From Phallusia mammillata (lineage: Eukaryota; Chordata; Ascidiacea; Phlebobranchia; Ascidiidae), in assembly GCA_003260075.1 (NCBI GenBank), contig QLIY01000581.1, positions 1 to 64,000 on the forward strand: DNA of 64,000 nt. The letters run 5' to 3'. Below are positions 22,174 to 37,032 of this stretch, one piece after another. The translations under genes and the position numbers were made by a program. A model generated the notes under the pieces. The model was not told where the DNA came from. It made no database searches and saw only the letters and a list, made by a program, of their open reading frames with translations. Every line of letters starts with the position of its first letter. The stretch's first letter is position 1.

Positions 22174-25100
22174 TGAAAAGCCTAAAGCACAAGTGGGTAT
22201 TTCATTGGAAACACATATGGTGCATTTCAACGTTTCGGCAAATGCTCACGCCATCATTAGTGATATAAAGGCCACATATATCATAAACATGTAACACATG
22301 TTTAACTTATCCGAGTTGATATACGACATCATTTGCATAGGCCGTTAGTATAACCTTTCGAAGCTGAAAAGGCCCGAATACCTTTTAATATTGCTTCTAT
22401 ACAGTGATCCTTTGAAAAACTTAATATCCCGTAACAGAAGGAGTGATATATTGGAAAGTAAATAGATACGACAAACAAGGCGCTTTAATATTTACTCGGA
22501 TTAGAATCTATTGAAAGTGGTTCACTCCCAGCGCTGGGAATTTTACATAAAATCTTGAATGCAAATGCTACAAACCGTAAAGTTATTTGAGGGGACTTTA
22601 AGACCACATAATGTTGACTCTTCTGTAAATCGATGATTGGTCGAGCCGTTTATCAACCGATACTCCGTTAAGTATAGCAAACATTGGATGGAGAAAAGAA
22701 TTTTAATAGTTTGATTAGCAAAACCGCTGTATGTTTGAACACCTATAATCAGTCAGTTTAAATCACGTAGGCTTTGGTATAGAACTGTGCTTTAATCAAT
22801 AAATATACCGAAATACAACAAATCTTTAACACTTAAAACCGTTGATCATTTGTTTCACAAAATATTACGAAAACAGTATTTCAAAAAAATGTTGACACTC
22901 TAGATTTTCGAAGTAATATTATTAAATTGCCCTTAACAGGCTCTTACCACCTTTTTGAATATTTTGTCAGAAAAAAATAAAGCCTACTTAAACATTTACG
23001 TTTGACTCAAACTACGGCGCGTGCTTGCCAGTGTTTTTAATGACTTAGCACTTTTCGATGGCTCGTCCTGAGCAAATTGACTTGCGAAAGTTTGAACACC
23101 ACTAAAAGCACACTTGGCGCCTACTTTATGCTCGGTGCTCGGTACCCAAAAGGTGCACAAAACTGCTACAAAAAAAAATAGTTTAATACAAGTGTTGCAA
23201 AAAAATCAAAAACATGGTAAATAAAAAAAATCTTCCAAAAAAATTTCATAGTGTTTGTTAAAGAACGTGTAAAACTTGTTGAGTTAAATTAAAGATTCAT
23301 AAACTTAACAATTGTATTTCTTGTAAATTAAGGACAATTGGTTGTTAAACACAGATCCAGAACTTTTCAGATTGCTACTAAGCACTAAGCATTGGTCGTT
23401 CGCTCAGTTTAAAACCCAGCTGCATTACACAAGTTGCAATTGACCAATCAGCGAATAGTATTCACGTGGGCGTTGACGGCAAATTGCCACGCCCCCAAGA
23501 GTATTTCACCATTGAAATGAACTTATCTCACTTGCCGGATATCTAACTTGTAATTTTCCCAGTAAATATTCGCTGCATGTTAAACGTGTTGGAAACGTGA
23601 ATACGCATGTCACGCACAGTAGGGTCTTGCGCCAGTCGTTGAATTGGCAAAAACAATCCACGGCTTCCACACACTAGATAGTCCTGCCAAAGGCTTTACT
23701 CATTTCCGTCTAAACATCGCATTGACGTTTTTAATATGGCAGAGCATGCGTTTTATAATTGGAGTCAATCCATACATATATCCTGTGTATATGGAGTTAT
23801 TATTTAAGATGTTTACGTTTCAATATGTGTGTAATTTACTGTAGCCTATGCACTGGCAAAATGAAAAAAAAACGTCAAGAAATAACTTCTACACATTAAA
23901 AAACTCCTGTGTAGCAGATTTGCAAGTTGGACCGAGCTTTTCGGGACAGACTTGGGCATGAGTTCAAACTCTTACAGTCTTTTTCCATAATTTTACTTTC
24001 TTTGTACGAATGTCAAATCACACAGGTTGTGTATTGGTTTACGTTATTATAGGTGTGCCTTCTGTAGATCTTAGAGTAGTTCTGTTTAACAAAGTAGTTC
24101 ATTCGGTAAGTACAACTTTCGGGCCTAAAATGTCCTACCCGTGCTTAAATATAGGTATGTTTTGTGTTCCACATTTTGCAGGATTTTAGTATTTCGGTGC
24201 AAAGCAGTAAATTGCAGCAATACTATTTACAACAGCAATAAAGCGAGTGTACGTTACCAGTTCCAGTTTATTGACTTCCGTGTGAGAGAAACAAGTTTCG
24301 CATAAAAATCCATTGTCAAAGGTCGTTGTCCCAAATAACAAAGCCAGTCAACAAGCGATTTGCATCAAAGTTTTCGTATGTGGTTGAATCAACACGATTG
24401 AATACACCTCCTGTGTAAATTTATTTTTACGTCAATTCGATAGCGGCTGTTTCCTGATTGAGTCGTAAATACTGAACGTTTTATGTTGATCGAAAGTTTC
24501 AGGGTTTGTGGTTTTATGCGCATGCGCCGAGTGGGCGGTGCAGGGTGGCGCCAATGTGCATGGCATTTCTCCTAGTTTTGAAAAGACAAGGTATTCGTTT
24601 GCAACATGACTCCTGTGTTGAATTTTGACAACGCTTTTAACATAACAGGTTCTTGACAAAACATATACATTGAAACATGAAACAAATAGACAAAAAAAAA
24701 CGAACTTGAGACAACACTTAACTATGTGAACCTTAAACAAAAAAATCAGAGCCAGTATATTTGTGTGTAAAACATGACTACGTTCCGACAAGTGCTATTG
24801 TCATCATCAGGTCATTAGAATTATGTAACCCTTGCTACAACATTGGCCATTTTATCATTGTACTTGGAAACTCCCAAATTTTTAGACAAATTGTTTTTCA
24901 AAGCAGCTAGTATGTAAAGCATTTATTAAAGTGTTTGACAGGAGGTGTCCCATACACGCACTTGCTTTTCTCTTTCAGTCGTTATCGCAAAGCCGCTAAA
25001 CGACCGCGACCTGCTAATATTTGCACAAACTTTACGAACCTACTTCACCGCAGAAGTCTGTGCAACTGGCGTTTTTTTTGCGTACTACCTTTTTTGCTTT

Positions 25101-28100
25101 TTGCTAATAAAAAAGAGAGAAAAATTGCACCAGAATTGTGCAATCTTAAATGACCGTTGATGACTTACGACAAGCGTCAAACCATCCCACCAATTCGTTA
25201 AAGTATCCAGGAGCGCCGCGCACCTATCATATGTTTACATAACGTTGCGCGGGCATTAAAGTTTTAGCCATTGACGCAGTTTAAGTGACGACCATACCTT
25301 GCCACTTTGCAATGATGACGCACATTTCAAATTATGATTTCACCACTTTTTGTCTCCAACAAGCCAAGTTAATAAGGAGGAATTGTATTGCCAGAAGCAA
25401 TTTCAGAAACCTGAAGATTCCATGGGATAATATAGTTACTGTCACTCTGCCTCATTTTGTTTAACGTTTAGCGTTTAACAAGACGTACAAGCAAATAATT
25501 TTAAACCTTTTCACTTTTTATAGTAGAATTTCTCAACCGTGGTTAATATAATATTCGTGTAGGGTAAAACAAAAAATGTACCGAAATAGCACTATGATGA
25601 TTTTTTACAATGTCACACACACACACATCCACTCACGTTTTTGCAACAGTTTTGAAACATTAGTTAAATAAGTAAAACATGGAGGTAAAATTCATCTTCG
25701 AAAGCGACTGACTTAACTGATGGTCAATCTGGTGATCCCCCACTACGAAGCTGACATGTGCAGCATACGAGGCAGCCAACGGTGCTTGCGAAAGCGACTG
25801 AGCGATAAATAGGGCCAAATAGGCGCGAAACTTTGATTTATGGTTTTTAAACGCTAGTATTCCAGTAATCAAAGAGATAGCTGCACTGCTACTGCTACAA
25901 TCGTTGTTTGCAGAGTTGTGAATCGGGGCGCTCTTATCGGATCGGGTTCAAGTTTAAATGCAAGTTGTGCAGCTATTTCCGACTTGATGATTGTTCAGTG
26001 CATTTGTGCCGTTATGTTTTCATGCACCAAGCGAAATATATTCAACTTAACTCATAAAATGGGCTTGATTCGGGCCTGACTTAACACTCTGCATTATTTG
26101 TGCCGCAATTTTCACCCACTTTCGGGCCAAATTCGAGTCTTGCTTTTTAGAAAATGGGTTCATTTCGAGTTTGGGCAGATGAGAGGTCCCAATTCCGGGC
26201 TTGCTTACAACTCTTATTGGTATAGTTGTGCAACGATGCCAACGGTGCCGATGCCATATGTTTGCCTATGAAAGTCGTTGCAAACCTATATTTGAGAGTG
26301 CAAAGAAACCTCTTGCTTTTCTGCTTGTAAATTAACCAGACATGATGCTGCAGTTTCCATGACAAGCAACTTCGGTTCCTCATTTAACGTCACAGTTTCG
26401 AATCGTCGCTAAGCAACAGTCCACGCCTCCGACACGCCAGCACAGTAGTGACGTGTACGTGCAGAGAAAAACATCTACGTTCACGTGACCAAGCCTCTTG
26501 CGACATAAGGTTTAGTCGAAAGAAAGTATTTTTGGCTTCTCGTCTGTGCCAACGCCATTCATGTCGAATACGAACACAATGCAAGAATTCTAAAGCTGTG
26601 ACAAACAATGCGAAGGCGCGCGTGACGTGTCAACAATGTGAAAGGTCATCAAATATGTATTTTTGGGATCTTTAGAGATTGTATTGCCTCGAATTGACCA
26701 AGCAACTGTTTAAGGTGCCTTACCTCTGCCGGGACGCCATTACGTAATTAAAACAAGCTGTAACATGTGATGTAATCAAGTTACCAACAAGCATATCTTG
26801 CAGTCAAGATGAATGGTTGAATTCACAAAATTCGTTCGGCAACTAGCTTCAAAACGCTGCATTCATTAAGTGTTATTGGCATGTAATTATATACGATAAT
26901 GTAACGTTATGACATAATGTTTTATTATTAAGCCTTTGCGAAACTTAAGTAATGTTTTAAAAATATTTCCATTCGACAAATGCAACAAACTAATGGCTAT
27001 GTTAATTGCAGTCACAAACGTGATGTGGTATTCCAAATGAACAAAGCTCGTTAAGGCGAAACTTGTGATCAACAGATACGAAACCCGATTAATATACAAA
27101 CAAAATTAATCGTGACAGCAGACAATACAAAATAATCAGCGGTCTTTACTTTGACTATAGCATATGTGTTTTGAGGTTATGTTGGAGAAATTTTCCATTA
27201 TCAGCTACGGTGAATTTCCTACGTTGCAACTGATACAGTCCATAAAAAGTAAGGGAAGTAATTTACACGAAAATTGGAGGAAACAAAATATCAGACGAAA
27301 ATCCGCAAAAAAAGCACCGCAACGGTGGTTGAAACGAGCAAATCCCGGGGGAATCCCCTACTAGTACTCTTCGTTTTTTGCCTTTTTCTCTCGCCTTCTC
27401 TCGTGAATATTGGTTATAAAAACAGCGCGCTTTCTTGCTTGAAAACGCGTTTGCGACCAAAAGCAAAGATAGGTAGACGTGTGCAGGAGAGATACGAAAT
27501 ATTACGGCTACGGTGTAATCAAGAATACGTTGTGAAAAAAAAAGAAAAAGTATTAAATGATTTTGTTGCTTTGTATGTGTTGTCTTTATGATGTGGTTTA
27601 GAAATTTAACGTTTGTGGTTATGTTTTTGAACTAGGATCGCACAAAATTGAACGTACTTTGTACAAAATCAATCGACGGTAGAACAAAATGGTCAAAATT
27701 TAATATGTTTGTGTGTTTACTTGTCGTGTAAACGCACCTTAACCACTGCCACCGACAAACTAAAACTCATTAACTTTCTAACCAAATCACGCGTAGAAAC
27801 ACACGTTTCTAAAAACTGTCATAAAGAGTTTTAGGCTAAGGCGTTCTTGTAACCTTATGTGCTCAAAAAATCAACGAAATTCAAACCAAAAAAAATGCTT
27901 AAATTGTTAACAAAATTTAACTGCAACGAAAACAAACAAAAAAGTAAAAACAAATTACGTGTTTTTAAACTGCACAGACTTTAAAATATGCGCTGCATTT
28001 CTTCGCTTCCTGCAAAACCCAATAAATTTTGCAAAAACAAAGCAACAAGCCTCGCTGTATATGACCTGCAATGCGCCATTGTCGCTTTTCCAACTCGTGA

Positions 28101-29621
28101 AAACGACTAACGGCACGGAAATGTTGACATACAAACAGGCTAACAATACACCAGTGCGGTTTTCTGGGCTTGGTTATTAGCTTTAGGCAGTCTGCCCCGT
28201 TGGGCGCCAAAAACTCTACTTTATTTTGCTTCTGAAAACGTGATTTTGTACTTACATGATAAGAATGAGCTTGAAATACTTGTTTTGAATGTCGTGACCA
28301 ATCTGAGTTGAACGACGTTGCAAAATGGTTTAGCTTGGGCCCTTGTGGATTTGATAATCGGCAAGAAGTTGATTTAAGTTGCGCAGGTTGCGACCTAAAA
28401 ACGAAAAAAGCGACTTTTAGACATTTTTCATTTAACAAATGTACGGGAGTAAAAAATCCTAACTAACCAAGAGCCACAAAACACTTTTTTAAGTGTAAAA
28501 CGCTTTTCCAAATGAGCTTCATGTAGCCAACCATTTGCTATGCCCTCAACGACATAAAATAAGACTTGAACGCGCTGTTATCCCGGTCGCACAGAGGATG
28601 CTGGCGTTATTTACCTTGACGGCCAATGAAAGGTGTTGACGTTGATAGGCCGTAATGCATTTCCCGTGCACAGCAAATTACTGTACCTTACACAACAGTT
28701 GCTGCGCATTTAAACCGTCAGAGTCAGAACCCAATTGCAGTAGGCAAACATCGGGTACGGTAAAACCTATTGTTGAAACTTTAAAGCTAAGTCGATGAGT
28801 CAGTTGGTCTATTGTTGTGTTTGTTTGTTTATGGCAGCAAACACATGCATTTGTTTGCTGGTGAAAGTTGTTTTTGTGTACGTGTCGCGGCAGAGAGGGT
28901 TTTAAGGGATTTTGCAGCTTATTTCCGCTAGCATAGTAGAGAAAATTCAATAAGTATTTGTCATGCCGCAACTATTTGTGCATGCCATGGAAAGAGGCGA
29001 TACACAGGTATGTAAAAACGTTAAGAGTTTTTGTCTTGTTGTTTGAAAGCAGCATAAAATCGACTGTGGATGATGGTAAAGCACCCGTCACATAAGTTTG
29101 GGCTAAAACGCCTTAAAATACATGCTGTCGCCAAACTATGCATGCCGGGTATTTTTAATAAAAATATAGCAGCGTGTTATTAAGCGAAGTGTTTTTTCCA
29201 TGGTCAGGTGAGTTAATAGTGGAAAATTTTAATTATTTTTTCTTGTTTACAGTGGTTGCGTTTGGCGATCACGTAACCCACCCCTAAACTACCTATCACG
29301 GAACTACCAGTAATTGACATTTTGTTGCCACTGCGTTCAATACAAGCGCTTGGCTCACGTTTTTGTGGGGCAGTCGTCCAATGAATACTGTACATTATTT
29401 AAAGCAGTGTAGTTTATGCATTGAATTTATGCGGATATTTCAAACGGCAGAGCTAACAGAAGTTTGAAAAAAAAGTCGTTAGTTTGAAAAACATATCCAA
29501 AAGATTAAAACGTCCCTATATTTTTTTCACAAAATGTGGCCCACTTTAACCGTTTACGTTACATGCTGAAACAAAGCTTGGCGCCTTTAGTATTGTGACG
29601 TAATAAATTGAACAACGTGAA

Positions 29622-29780
29622 CTCTTTGGGTGCGCCTTGAATTCGTCAACGTCTCATACATTCTTATCGCAACCCCGTTTGGCCCATCACTAATGGCCCC
29701 CCCCCCTCTTTGGGTGCGCCTTGAATTCGTCAACGTCTCATACATTCTTATCGCGACCCCGCTTGGCCCATCACTAATGG
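29622..29780. repeat. 10-C join between 75-bp direct copies
   Basis: Run at 29697-29706; copies begin CTCTTTGGGTGCGCC at 29622 and 29706 and differ at two positions. Confidence 0.85.
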
Positions 29781-29930
29781 ACTCCACTCCACCACCAGCA
29801 TTTTCCACGCTTCGGAGCTACTTGACTCTTCACAAACATTAGCATTGGACGGGGTCGTGTCATCGCTAGGACGAGTGGGCTTGGAACGGTAAAATGTTTT
29901 CGAGTCTGTTGTCACGGTCAGTCTCCCTGG

Positions 29931-29931
<1 letters not shown>

Positions 29932-29991
<60 letters not shown>
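29932..29991. repeat. 60-C run
   Basis: Sixty consecutive C, the same length as the run at 54846-54905. No flanking copy recognised. Reads as poly-Gly or poly-Pro in open frames, which is meaningless here. Confidence 0.8.
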
Positions 29992-30688
29992 ATAGGCGTC
30001 GCTGTAACTAAGAAAATTTAGGGCGAAAATTTTTTATGGAAAACTTTTAAATTTGCAAAGATAGGTGTTTTTTTATCTGCGTATTGTACCGAATACGGTT
30101 TGAAAGAAGCACGCAATAAATAAAGGACAAAGTATAAATTAAAACAAAAGTGTAACTAAAGAAGGTTTTGAAAATTGGGACGAAAAAAAACACGGATAAA
30201 ATTAAAACGTTTTTTCGCGCATTTACCCAAAATTCTAGTTCTACTAGCAAAAAATAACAATTGCAAGGTTATTACCAAATACGAAACAGATATATTTTGG
30301 AGGATTCTTGCACGTTTTTTTTTAATACATGAACTAAATCTGTTCGGTGTTGCGTGTTTGTGTTTAACGGTATCGATTAAAACGTCGCAACCAGATACAC
30401 AGCAGCATTTGGGCGTGATATGGTTCAACAAGTTAATCTGATTCACGTTGCGCGCATTCAGTAAACAGTCAGCAACACGTGGGGGATTTTGGTCGCTTGC
30501 CTTTGTCAGTTATGCCGCTCGGTTTCAGACAAATGACATTTGCAGTGGGTCGCTGTCTTTATACGATTACGAACTGTATTTAAATTATTTGGATAACGAG
30601 AGCATGTCTTATTATTAGATTGCGCTTGTAGACATTGCAGCGTGTAGTAATTTTGCTGATGTAAGCATTTTTTGCTTATTGTTTACTG

Positions 30689-30984
30689 CAGGGGTGTGCA
30701 ACCTGCGGCCCGTCGATTAAAGGTTGTGCGGCCCTCGGAGGCTGGAAATTTTATATGTACTGGCAGTCCAGTTATTCTATATTTTTGAGCAGATTAATGC
30801 GCCCGGTGCTATTTTTATGCGAACCGGCAATATGTGTCTAGAATCCAATGCGAATTTTACTTGCAGTTAAGCATATTTGGTATGCAACAAAGTAAAATCA
30901 CCTTGTGTTACATAAAGGTGCGACCCGCAATCTAATCATGGCAATTGTATTTGGCCCCACAGTGACAAAGGTTGCACACCCCTG
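30689..30984. mobile_element. hAT-type MITE with perfect 8-bp target duplication
   Basis: CAGGGGTGTGCAACC at the left end is matched by the inverted GTTGCACACCCCTG at the right. GTTTACTG flanks both sides (30681-30688 and 30985-30992). Internal sequence is 296 bp long in total and non-coding. Confidence 0.9.
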
Positions 30985-30992
30985 GTTTACTG

Positions 30993-33900
30993 TATAAATG
31001 AAATGCATCTTTAATTACCATGATAGCATTGGACAGTTACTTGACTTGTGCACTAGTTTTAAGAATCGCGAAAATGGTTAGGTTACAATAAAACAAACGT
31101 TTCTAGGGGCTAAAACAGTATGAACATGTTAAATAATACGCCTCAGCCTCTACACATCGTTACATAATTTATCGACGATTAGTTATACCAGTAATTTGTC
31201 AAAGATAACTATCGGACGTATTTAGTCAGAGGTAACTATCGGACAAAGTTGGTATTATAGTGACGGTGCATTTTTTGTCATAACATGTTGAGCAATCCGC
31301 CGGTCCCACGTGGGAATATCAGAAGTCGTATCAGCTGTGTAGAGAAACAGAACTCAGCGGACTCTGTACTGTTTTGAGCTGAAATATTGCAGCCAGGTTA
31401 ATGCGACCTTTGAAGAAGCATTCTGGAAAGTTTAAGTCTTTTAGGAAATATTTGTAAACCGAAAATTCTTGGAACCAAACGTAATCTTCTGGAATTTGGC
31501 GTAGCAAGGGCACGACGCATGTTGCCATTAGCAACACAAGTTCAATTACCAAGTGCGCGGGTATAAACATGCATAATGGCTTGCGACGCAACGTTATACT
31601 TCTCTCTGTTTCTCAGCAGAGCGCGCTGGAAACCCATTACAAAGTCTTAGCTACTTGCTGTTGCCAAGCACTCGGCTTGTCTAGCAATTACCTTATTTGC
31701 GAGCGCCGGGCTGCGTCACAAAGGTGTTGCGTGGCAACGTTGTAGCAAGGCAAGTTACTATGCGATATATGGACAAGGTGATTTCAACCTAACGTCCGGC
31801 GAAGATTGATTGAGGAGATACGATTTAGTTTACAGCAATAGCGCTGGATATTTGATGTGGCGCGACCGGTGTTTTGGCTTTTGCATCTTCAGTCGGCTCA
31901 CGACGCGATTCCGATTGTTGAGTCATTCGCTGTTCATTATGCGGTCATGTAAGTCGAGAGTGGGTGGTGATAAAATCAGGGCAGATTTGGGTCAGATATA
32001 AAATATACCGCTTGGATTTGTGAATTCTCTATATGTGTAGCATTGGTTTCCAATCTTTTTTTGTGGTAATAAACCTCGGTGAAAATACGTAAAATTCATA
32101 AAATTGGTGAAAATTACAACTTTATTATAAAGGTATATGGGAAATTCTTTAATAAAGTTGTCATTTTTGATAAAACAAGCAAAAAAAAACACGCACTAGA
32201 TATTAGTAGTAGATTAAAGAGTTTACGTTGGTTGTATATTTAAAATCTGATTGTAAAAAAACCTTTGAAAATGACTTTAACAATTTTACATTTACGTTGT
32301 TGCTGGATTCACCCAATAGGTTGGGAACCAATCGACTATAGTTTGAAACGTAGTGACATTAAAACACAAGTTAGAATTTTTCATTAAATTACTTGACACT
32401 TCACGTGTGATCGCGTGAGTTGAATTCCTGGATTCTGTCACGGTCGTGATTATGTCACGGGCGCTGACGTCATAGCCGTATTTGATCGTGGTTAAATTAA
32501 ACAGTCGCCTTTCATCGGGTTGGGTTCAACTATTTCCTGTTAAAATGCTTTTAAGCCGTAGCAAATAATTCGTGTTGAGATAATTCACTTCGGTATGTGA
32601 TATTGCAATGCGTATGTAAATGTGGGGCTTGAATACGAGTGAATGGAATTGGACAAAAATTTAAATTCCTATATTTTATTTCAAAATTGACAAATTCTTC
32701 ACGGGCTTCCTACTAAACGGAAAATCTGTACAATGAGTTAGTAATGTAGTGAAACGAATTAAATCGAAAAAACGGTATATGGAACCTTTTAGGGGCACAA
32801 AAAGTTTGAGACGTCAAGACTTGAAATTTAAAACTTTGTAAATAGCTTTGCAGTTTTTGTCCGCTCGAAAACACGTGTAAACGAAAAACATAATTAAAAT
32901 GTTTGAGGCAAGCTTAAAATATGCCACATAAAATAGTGTCAAATTACGGTTTTTCATTAGAACAATTGTAACGTAAGTTTCAACCTTGGCCTTAAAACTT
33001 GCGACTGGCGGTATTTTAGGTTCAAACAGTGACAAAGTAGAAGTTACAAATTCAGTTTCCTCTTAACAACGTCGAAATTCTCTCACACACGTGCAATGTT
33101 ACCTCAAACAATTATCCTTGTATCCGCTATGGTAGCTCGTTTTCCTAAATTCGATCCGCAATTAAAAACCTTTTACCTCAAATCGGTGGACTGGACAGTT
33201 TTGTAAATAGATTGACTCCAAGAATAATACTATAGTACCTTTAGGCACTGGGAAGGCAAGTTAAGTATCTACAAAAGACCAAATATATTTTAGTACTCAG
33301 AAGTAATACTGGGTCGCAGCACGTTAGCACAGAAATGTTTAGTAAACTAGTCTAGAGGAAGTAATAGACGTCGTGCAAATGTAACACAAACTGGGCGTCA
33401 GTTGTTGTGAAGATTGAGATGTGATATGTTTTAATAACGTTTTGCACAAGACAATTGAATATTTTCCAATATTAAAGTTTAAAACTGCAATACTTTCTAA
33501 GTAAACGCGCCTAAAGTGAACAAAGATATTCATGGGTATGTATAGGTTAAACATTTTCATGAGGTAAAGTATTGCAGATATAACCAGCTTCTAAACAAGC
33601 AATTACATTAGGTGGTCGCTCATTGGGAGGCGATATAAGGCAAAGTATCGTTATGTTACAGGCAACAATCTATCAAATCCTTTCAAATCGCCTATTACCG
33701 CTTCAATTACACGCGCATAATCCGATACTCGATCTGGTATTCGGTTACGGCGTCTGTAGTAGCCCGACGATTTGTGGCATTTTAGAGTATAGCAGGTGTT
33801 ACGAAGGGCTTCTATCATTAGAGCCCAGGTTTCGAATTTAGCAGGTAATTTCAAGTGGAAACCTAGAGGCCCGTATTATGTTGTTTGTGATGTATAGACT

Positions 33901-36900
33901 CTAACGTCAATGCATCTAAAAGCGGGTAAATTGCGTATCTTGCGTTCTAGAGATGTCGCTTGAAGGGGATGGTCATGTTAGGGTGATTAATAGCATATTA
34001 AGTGCAATTGTGAAGCGATTTAATGTCATTGCAAAGGTTATTGAGGCTTTAAAGCTTGTTATGTGCGTAGAATGGTCCGTATTTATAATTGCTAATATAT
34101 GTGGTGTAAATGCTAAACATAATTTCGGGCAAATGTTTTGTAGTTTCTTTTACAAAGGCCACAAATTTGTTGAAAACATTTTGAATCCGAGTACTATTAA
34201 TAAAAAAACGAATTTATCTGCAAACAGATGTTTTGCTTTTACACAATGATACAGTTGCCCCAAGTTGCACAATGACAAAGATTAGAGGTTTTCAAAGAAA
34301 ACGCCTAGTTGCAATCAGACAAGCGCTAAAAAAACGAATATAAAATTGACCATTTGCACAGTTTCCAAACGACACAAGATAAAAAAGAAACAAAGCGAGA
34401 AAGAGTGGGAAAAACGAAGAGCGGGAGCGGAAGGAAATCCCGAAGGACAGCTCACGCAAAAGAAAACAGCCCTTGCATTACGATGCTGCTGAAGAGAGAT
34501 AGAGTAACGGAGGCTCGAATTTAATTAACCTGTGCGCGCCTTTTCCCCTTTCAGACAAGGAGAAACTACTGCACTAAATTATGCATGACTTAGCTTTCGT
34601 ATATAGCAGGTTGAACGAGACAGGCGGCTAGGCTGAAATCTCAATTACTCGTGTCAGAAGCAGCTGTTGTATCTTGCCCTTGAAGTCGCATGTGTTTGTC
34701 AACAGGTGGTGGTTTAGGCTTAAGCCAAGTTAGTGCAATGTGTTGACAGTGCGGCTATTTAGAATAGTTAATGATAGCTTTGCAGGTACAGTTAAGCATT
34801 GCAGGCTTATTATATTTAAGTCGTGAACGCTTAGGAATTACAGTGAAGAAAGCATAGTGGTTTATATGTCCAGCATACGCTTTTCAAGTGCTATTGGAAT
34901 GTACTGTAAGTTTGCATGAGTAATAAATGCTTTAGCCGTTTTATGCCCAAAATGCCTGATATATTACATCCTGTTGAGCACGGTTTCAGATTTGACACTT
35001 AATACTACTGAAAGTTGAATTAAGTAAAATAAATATCAACTTATGCATCTAATTGGTTGCAACAGAACGGCCGCAAATGAATAAAACTATTCGTCAAACC
35101 CAAGCCTTGTTGTTCCGTTTCTAAAATGCTTTCAATACAAAGATGACCCATTGTGTAGTTCGCCTTTTAATTCTATACCACGTTCGTGCCCTAACTTGTC
35201 CGTCCATTTAAAAGCACCCAAGTGTGTTGTATGTTTGTTCGTGTCTTGATCCGGAAAGTATTTTTCTTTTTCCGGGACGTCCTTGCTTTGTCAATAGCAA
35301 CAAAACAACCTTGACCCATTGAGGCTTGGTTTTGTTGATATGTTTGAACGTAAAACCCGCGCGAATTCAAAATACAACAAGTTTGTATTGGTTGCAATGC
35401 TTTATGCGTAGGTGGTTGTTATAAAAGTTACTATAACAGTCGTGTTGTTGTTTTATCTCATTTAAGACCATTGGCACTAATCCGATTTCGTACAGGGAAA
35501 CGGAAATGAGAAAAATGTTGTTTCTGACGTAACAACAGTAAGAGTTACGTCAAAATACAATTATTTAAAAGCCGCATTTTTCTCAAAACTAAGTTTAAAA
35601 CCGGATTTCGGTATCAATGACTTTGATAAAGAAGCATACCAACAAAAGAAAACAACGTTTGGCTTAAAACAGCGATTTTGAAAGCTCGAATTGTCGAAAT
35701 CGCGCTGCCCATTCGAAACCATTGTTGTGTGCATTCTGTTGTTTCTGCGGCTAGCATTGTCCGTGGCTCTTTTAACGCGGCCTATTTACTCATAGCCAGA
35801 CCTCAGCATCGAGATGGGCTTTGGACAATGAACCTCCTTAAAGATAAATCCACAACAAAACCTTCCGATAGTCGTGTTGTATATGTTGGTACCCGGTTGG
35901 TCGTAGCTTTCGTGCTTGGCTTTAATCTTTCTCAAGCCTCGCTCATGATTTATTCAAACGCCGAGGCCATGACTTGTGCGAAGGAAATGTACTAACGACT
36001 TCAGCCTCAAGTCGGATATTACATGTGTCAGTTTACTTGGTTGATGATTTTAGGTTGTAAGGCATGAACTGAGTATCAGAAAAGCTTAACCAATACATCT
36101 ACAGCCGCACAGTAGGCTTAGTAGCCTGTTTGTTATCCACACCCTGTCTATTAGCTTTAGTTGTGACTATTTTTAAAGATGAGTTAGTTTTATGGGTCGT
36201 ACGTTTCTGGGACTCTTATGAACTGTGCAATGTGATGATCGGTCGCATGTTCAGCAAGAACTCCTCAGGAAGTCATTTATCACAATAAATAACACCGGCG
36301 CGATTCGGAAAAAGATCGGACGTTTTTTTTAGGTGGTCGTTGTGAACGCCTTTTCACGAAATTAGTTTGCATTTTTCAAAATAACTCAAGTTCTTTGTCG
36401 GTTTGTGGGGTCAACTTAAAATTAAAGATCATTATTCTTTGGAAATCAAAATGTTAGTCAAGAAGGCATGACTATTGTACATTGCATAATTCACCTGTCC
36501 TGTTTAGGTGCCTTTTTCCTTGTTAAGGTTTTACCATACACGGGCATGCAGAGTAAGCCTCAATCGATTAATGCATGTCCTGCGCTAATTGCACTCTGCG
36601 AAACAAATCAATAAGAGTGAAGTGGTTACTGTGTGTTGGTTGCGTGTGTTCCGGCATTAAGGCTTTTCCAGTCTGTGCTGCGCATTCGTTCATTGCTGTA
36701 CAGCGGAGGCAACAATAAGATTTCGTAAAAGTTGAAATGCATAATTTACGGAAATTTTGCGGAAGTGTATTTAGGTCAATGTCAGTGTCAGCGACTTGAA
36801 ATTTGGTGTGTCGGGATTGTTAGTGCTAATGAAAATCCATTGAAGTATTAGTTTCGATACAGATGTTCGTTTTTGTATTAGATTAAAAGTGAGAATTTAT

Positions 36901-37032
36901 TTGGCAGGAGAAGATATAAAATGTGTTTTTCAATTTTTTTGAGCCACAACAAAAATTTGCTATTTCTTTATTGCAGCGTTTAAGTTTTCCAACTGTTTCC
37001 GATAAAAGTTTTGTCAAAAAAACAAACAAATC
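30993..37032. other. Gene-free stretch upstream of the SSUH2-like gene
   Basis: No exon series found. Features are unremarkable: a purine-rich patch (about 34,375-34,440) and scattered TGACGTCA sites (for example about 32,465). It may include the promoter of the gene starting at 37,033; no TATA box stands out. Confidence 0.5.

Larger units (their letters stand above)
21531..30688. other. Long stretch without a supported gene
   Basis: Open frames up to 157 codons occur (27,965-28,438, minus) but have shadow-frame composition, no splice support and no recognisable domain. A CA dinucleotide tract lies at about 25,613-25,627. A segment at 25,740-25,805 (GCAGCATACGAGGCAG) recurs at 51,955-52,022. 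Confidence 0.5.

Noticed and set aside
27965-28438. 157-codon minus-strand open frame
   Set aside because: No domain, no splice support, shadow-like composition; overlapping frames on both strands are open as well.
29748-29993. Poly-glycine open frame (minus)
   Set aside because: Same cause: the 60-C run read on the opposite strand.
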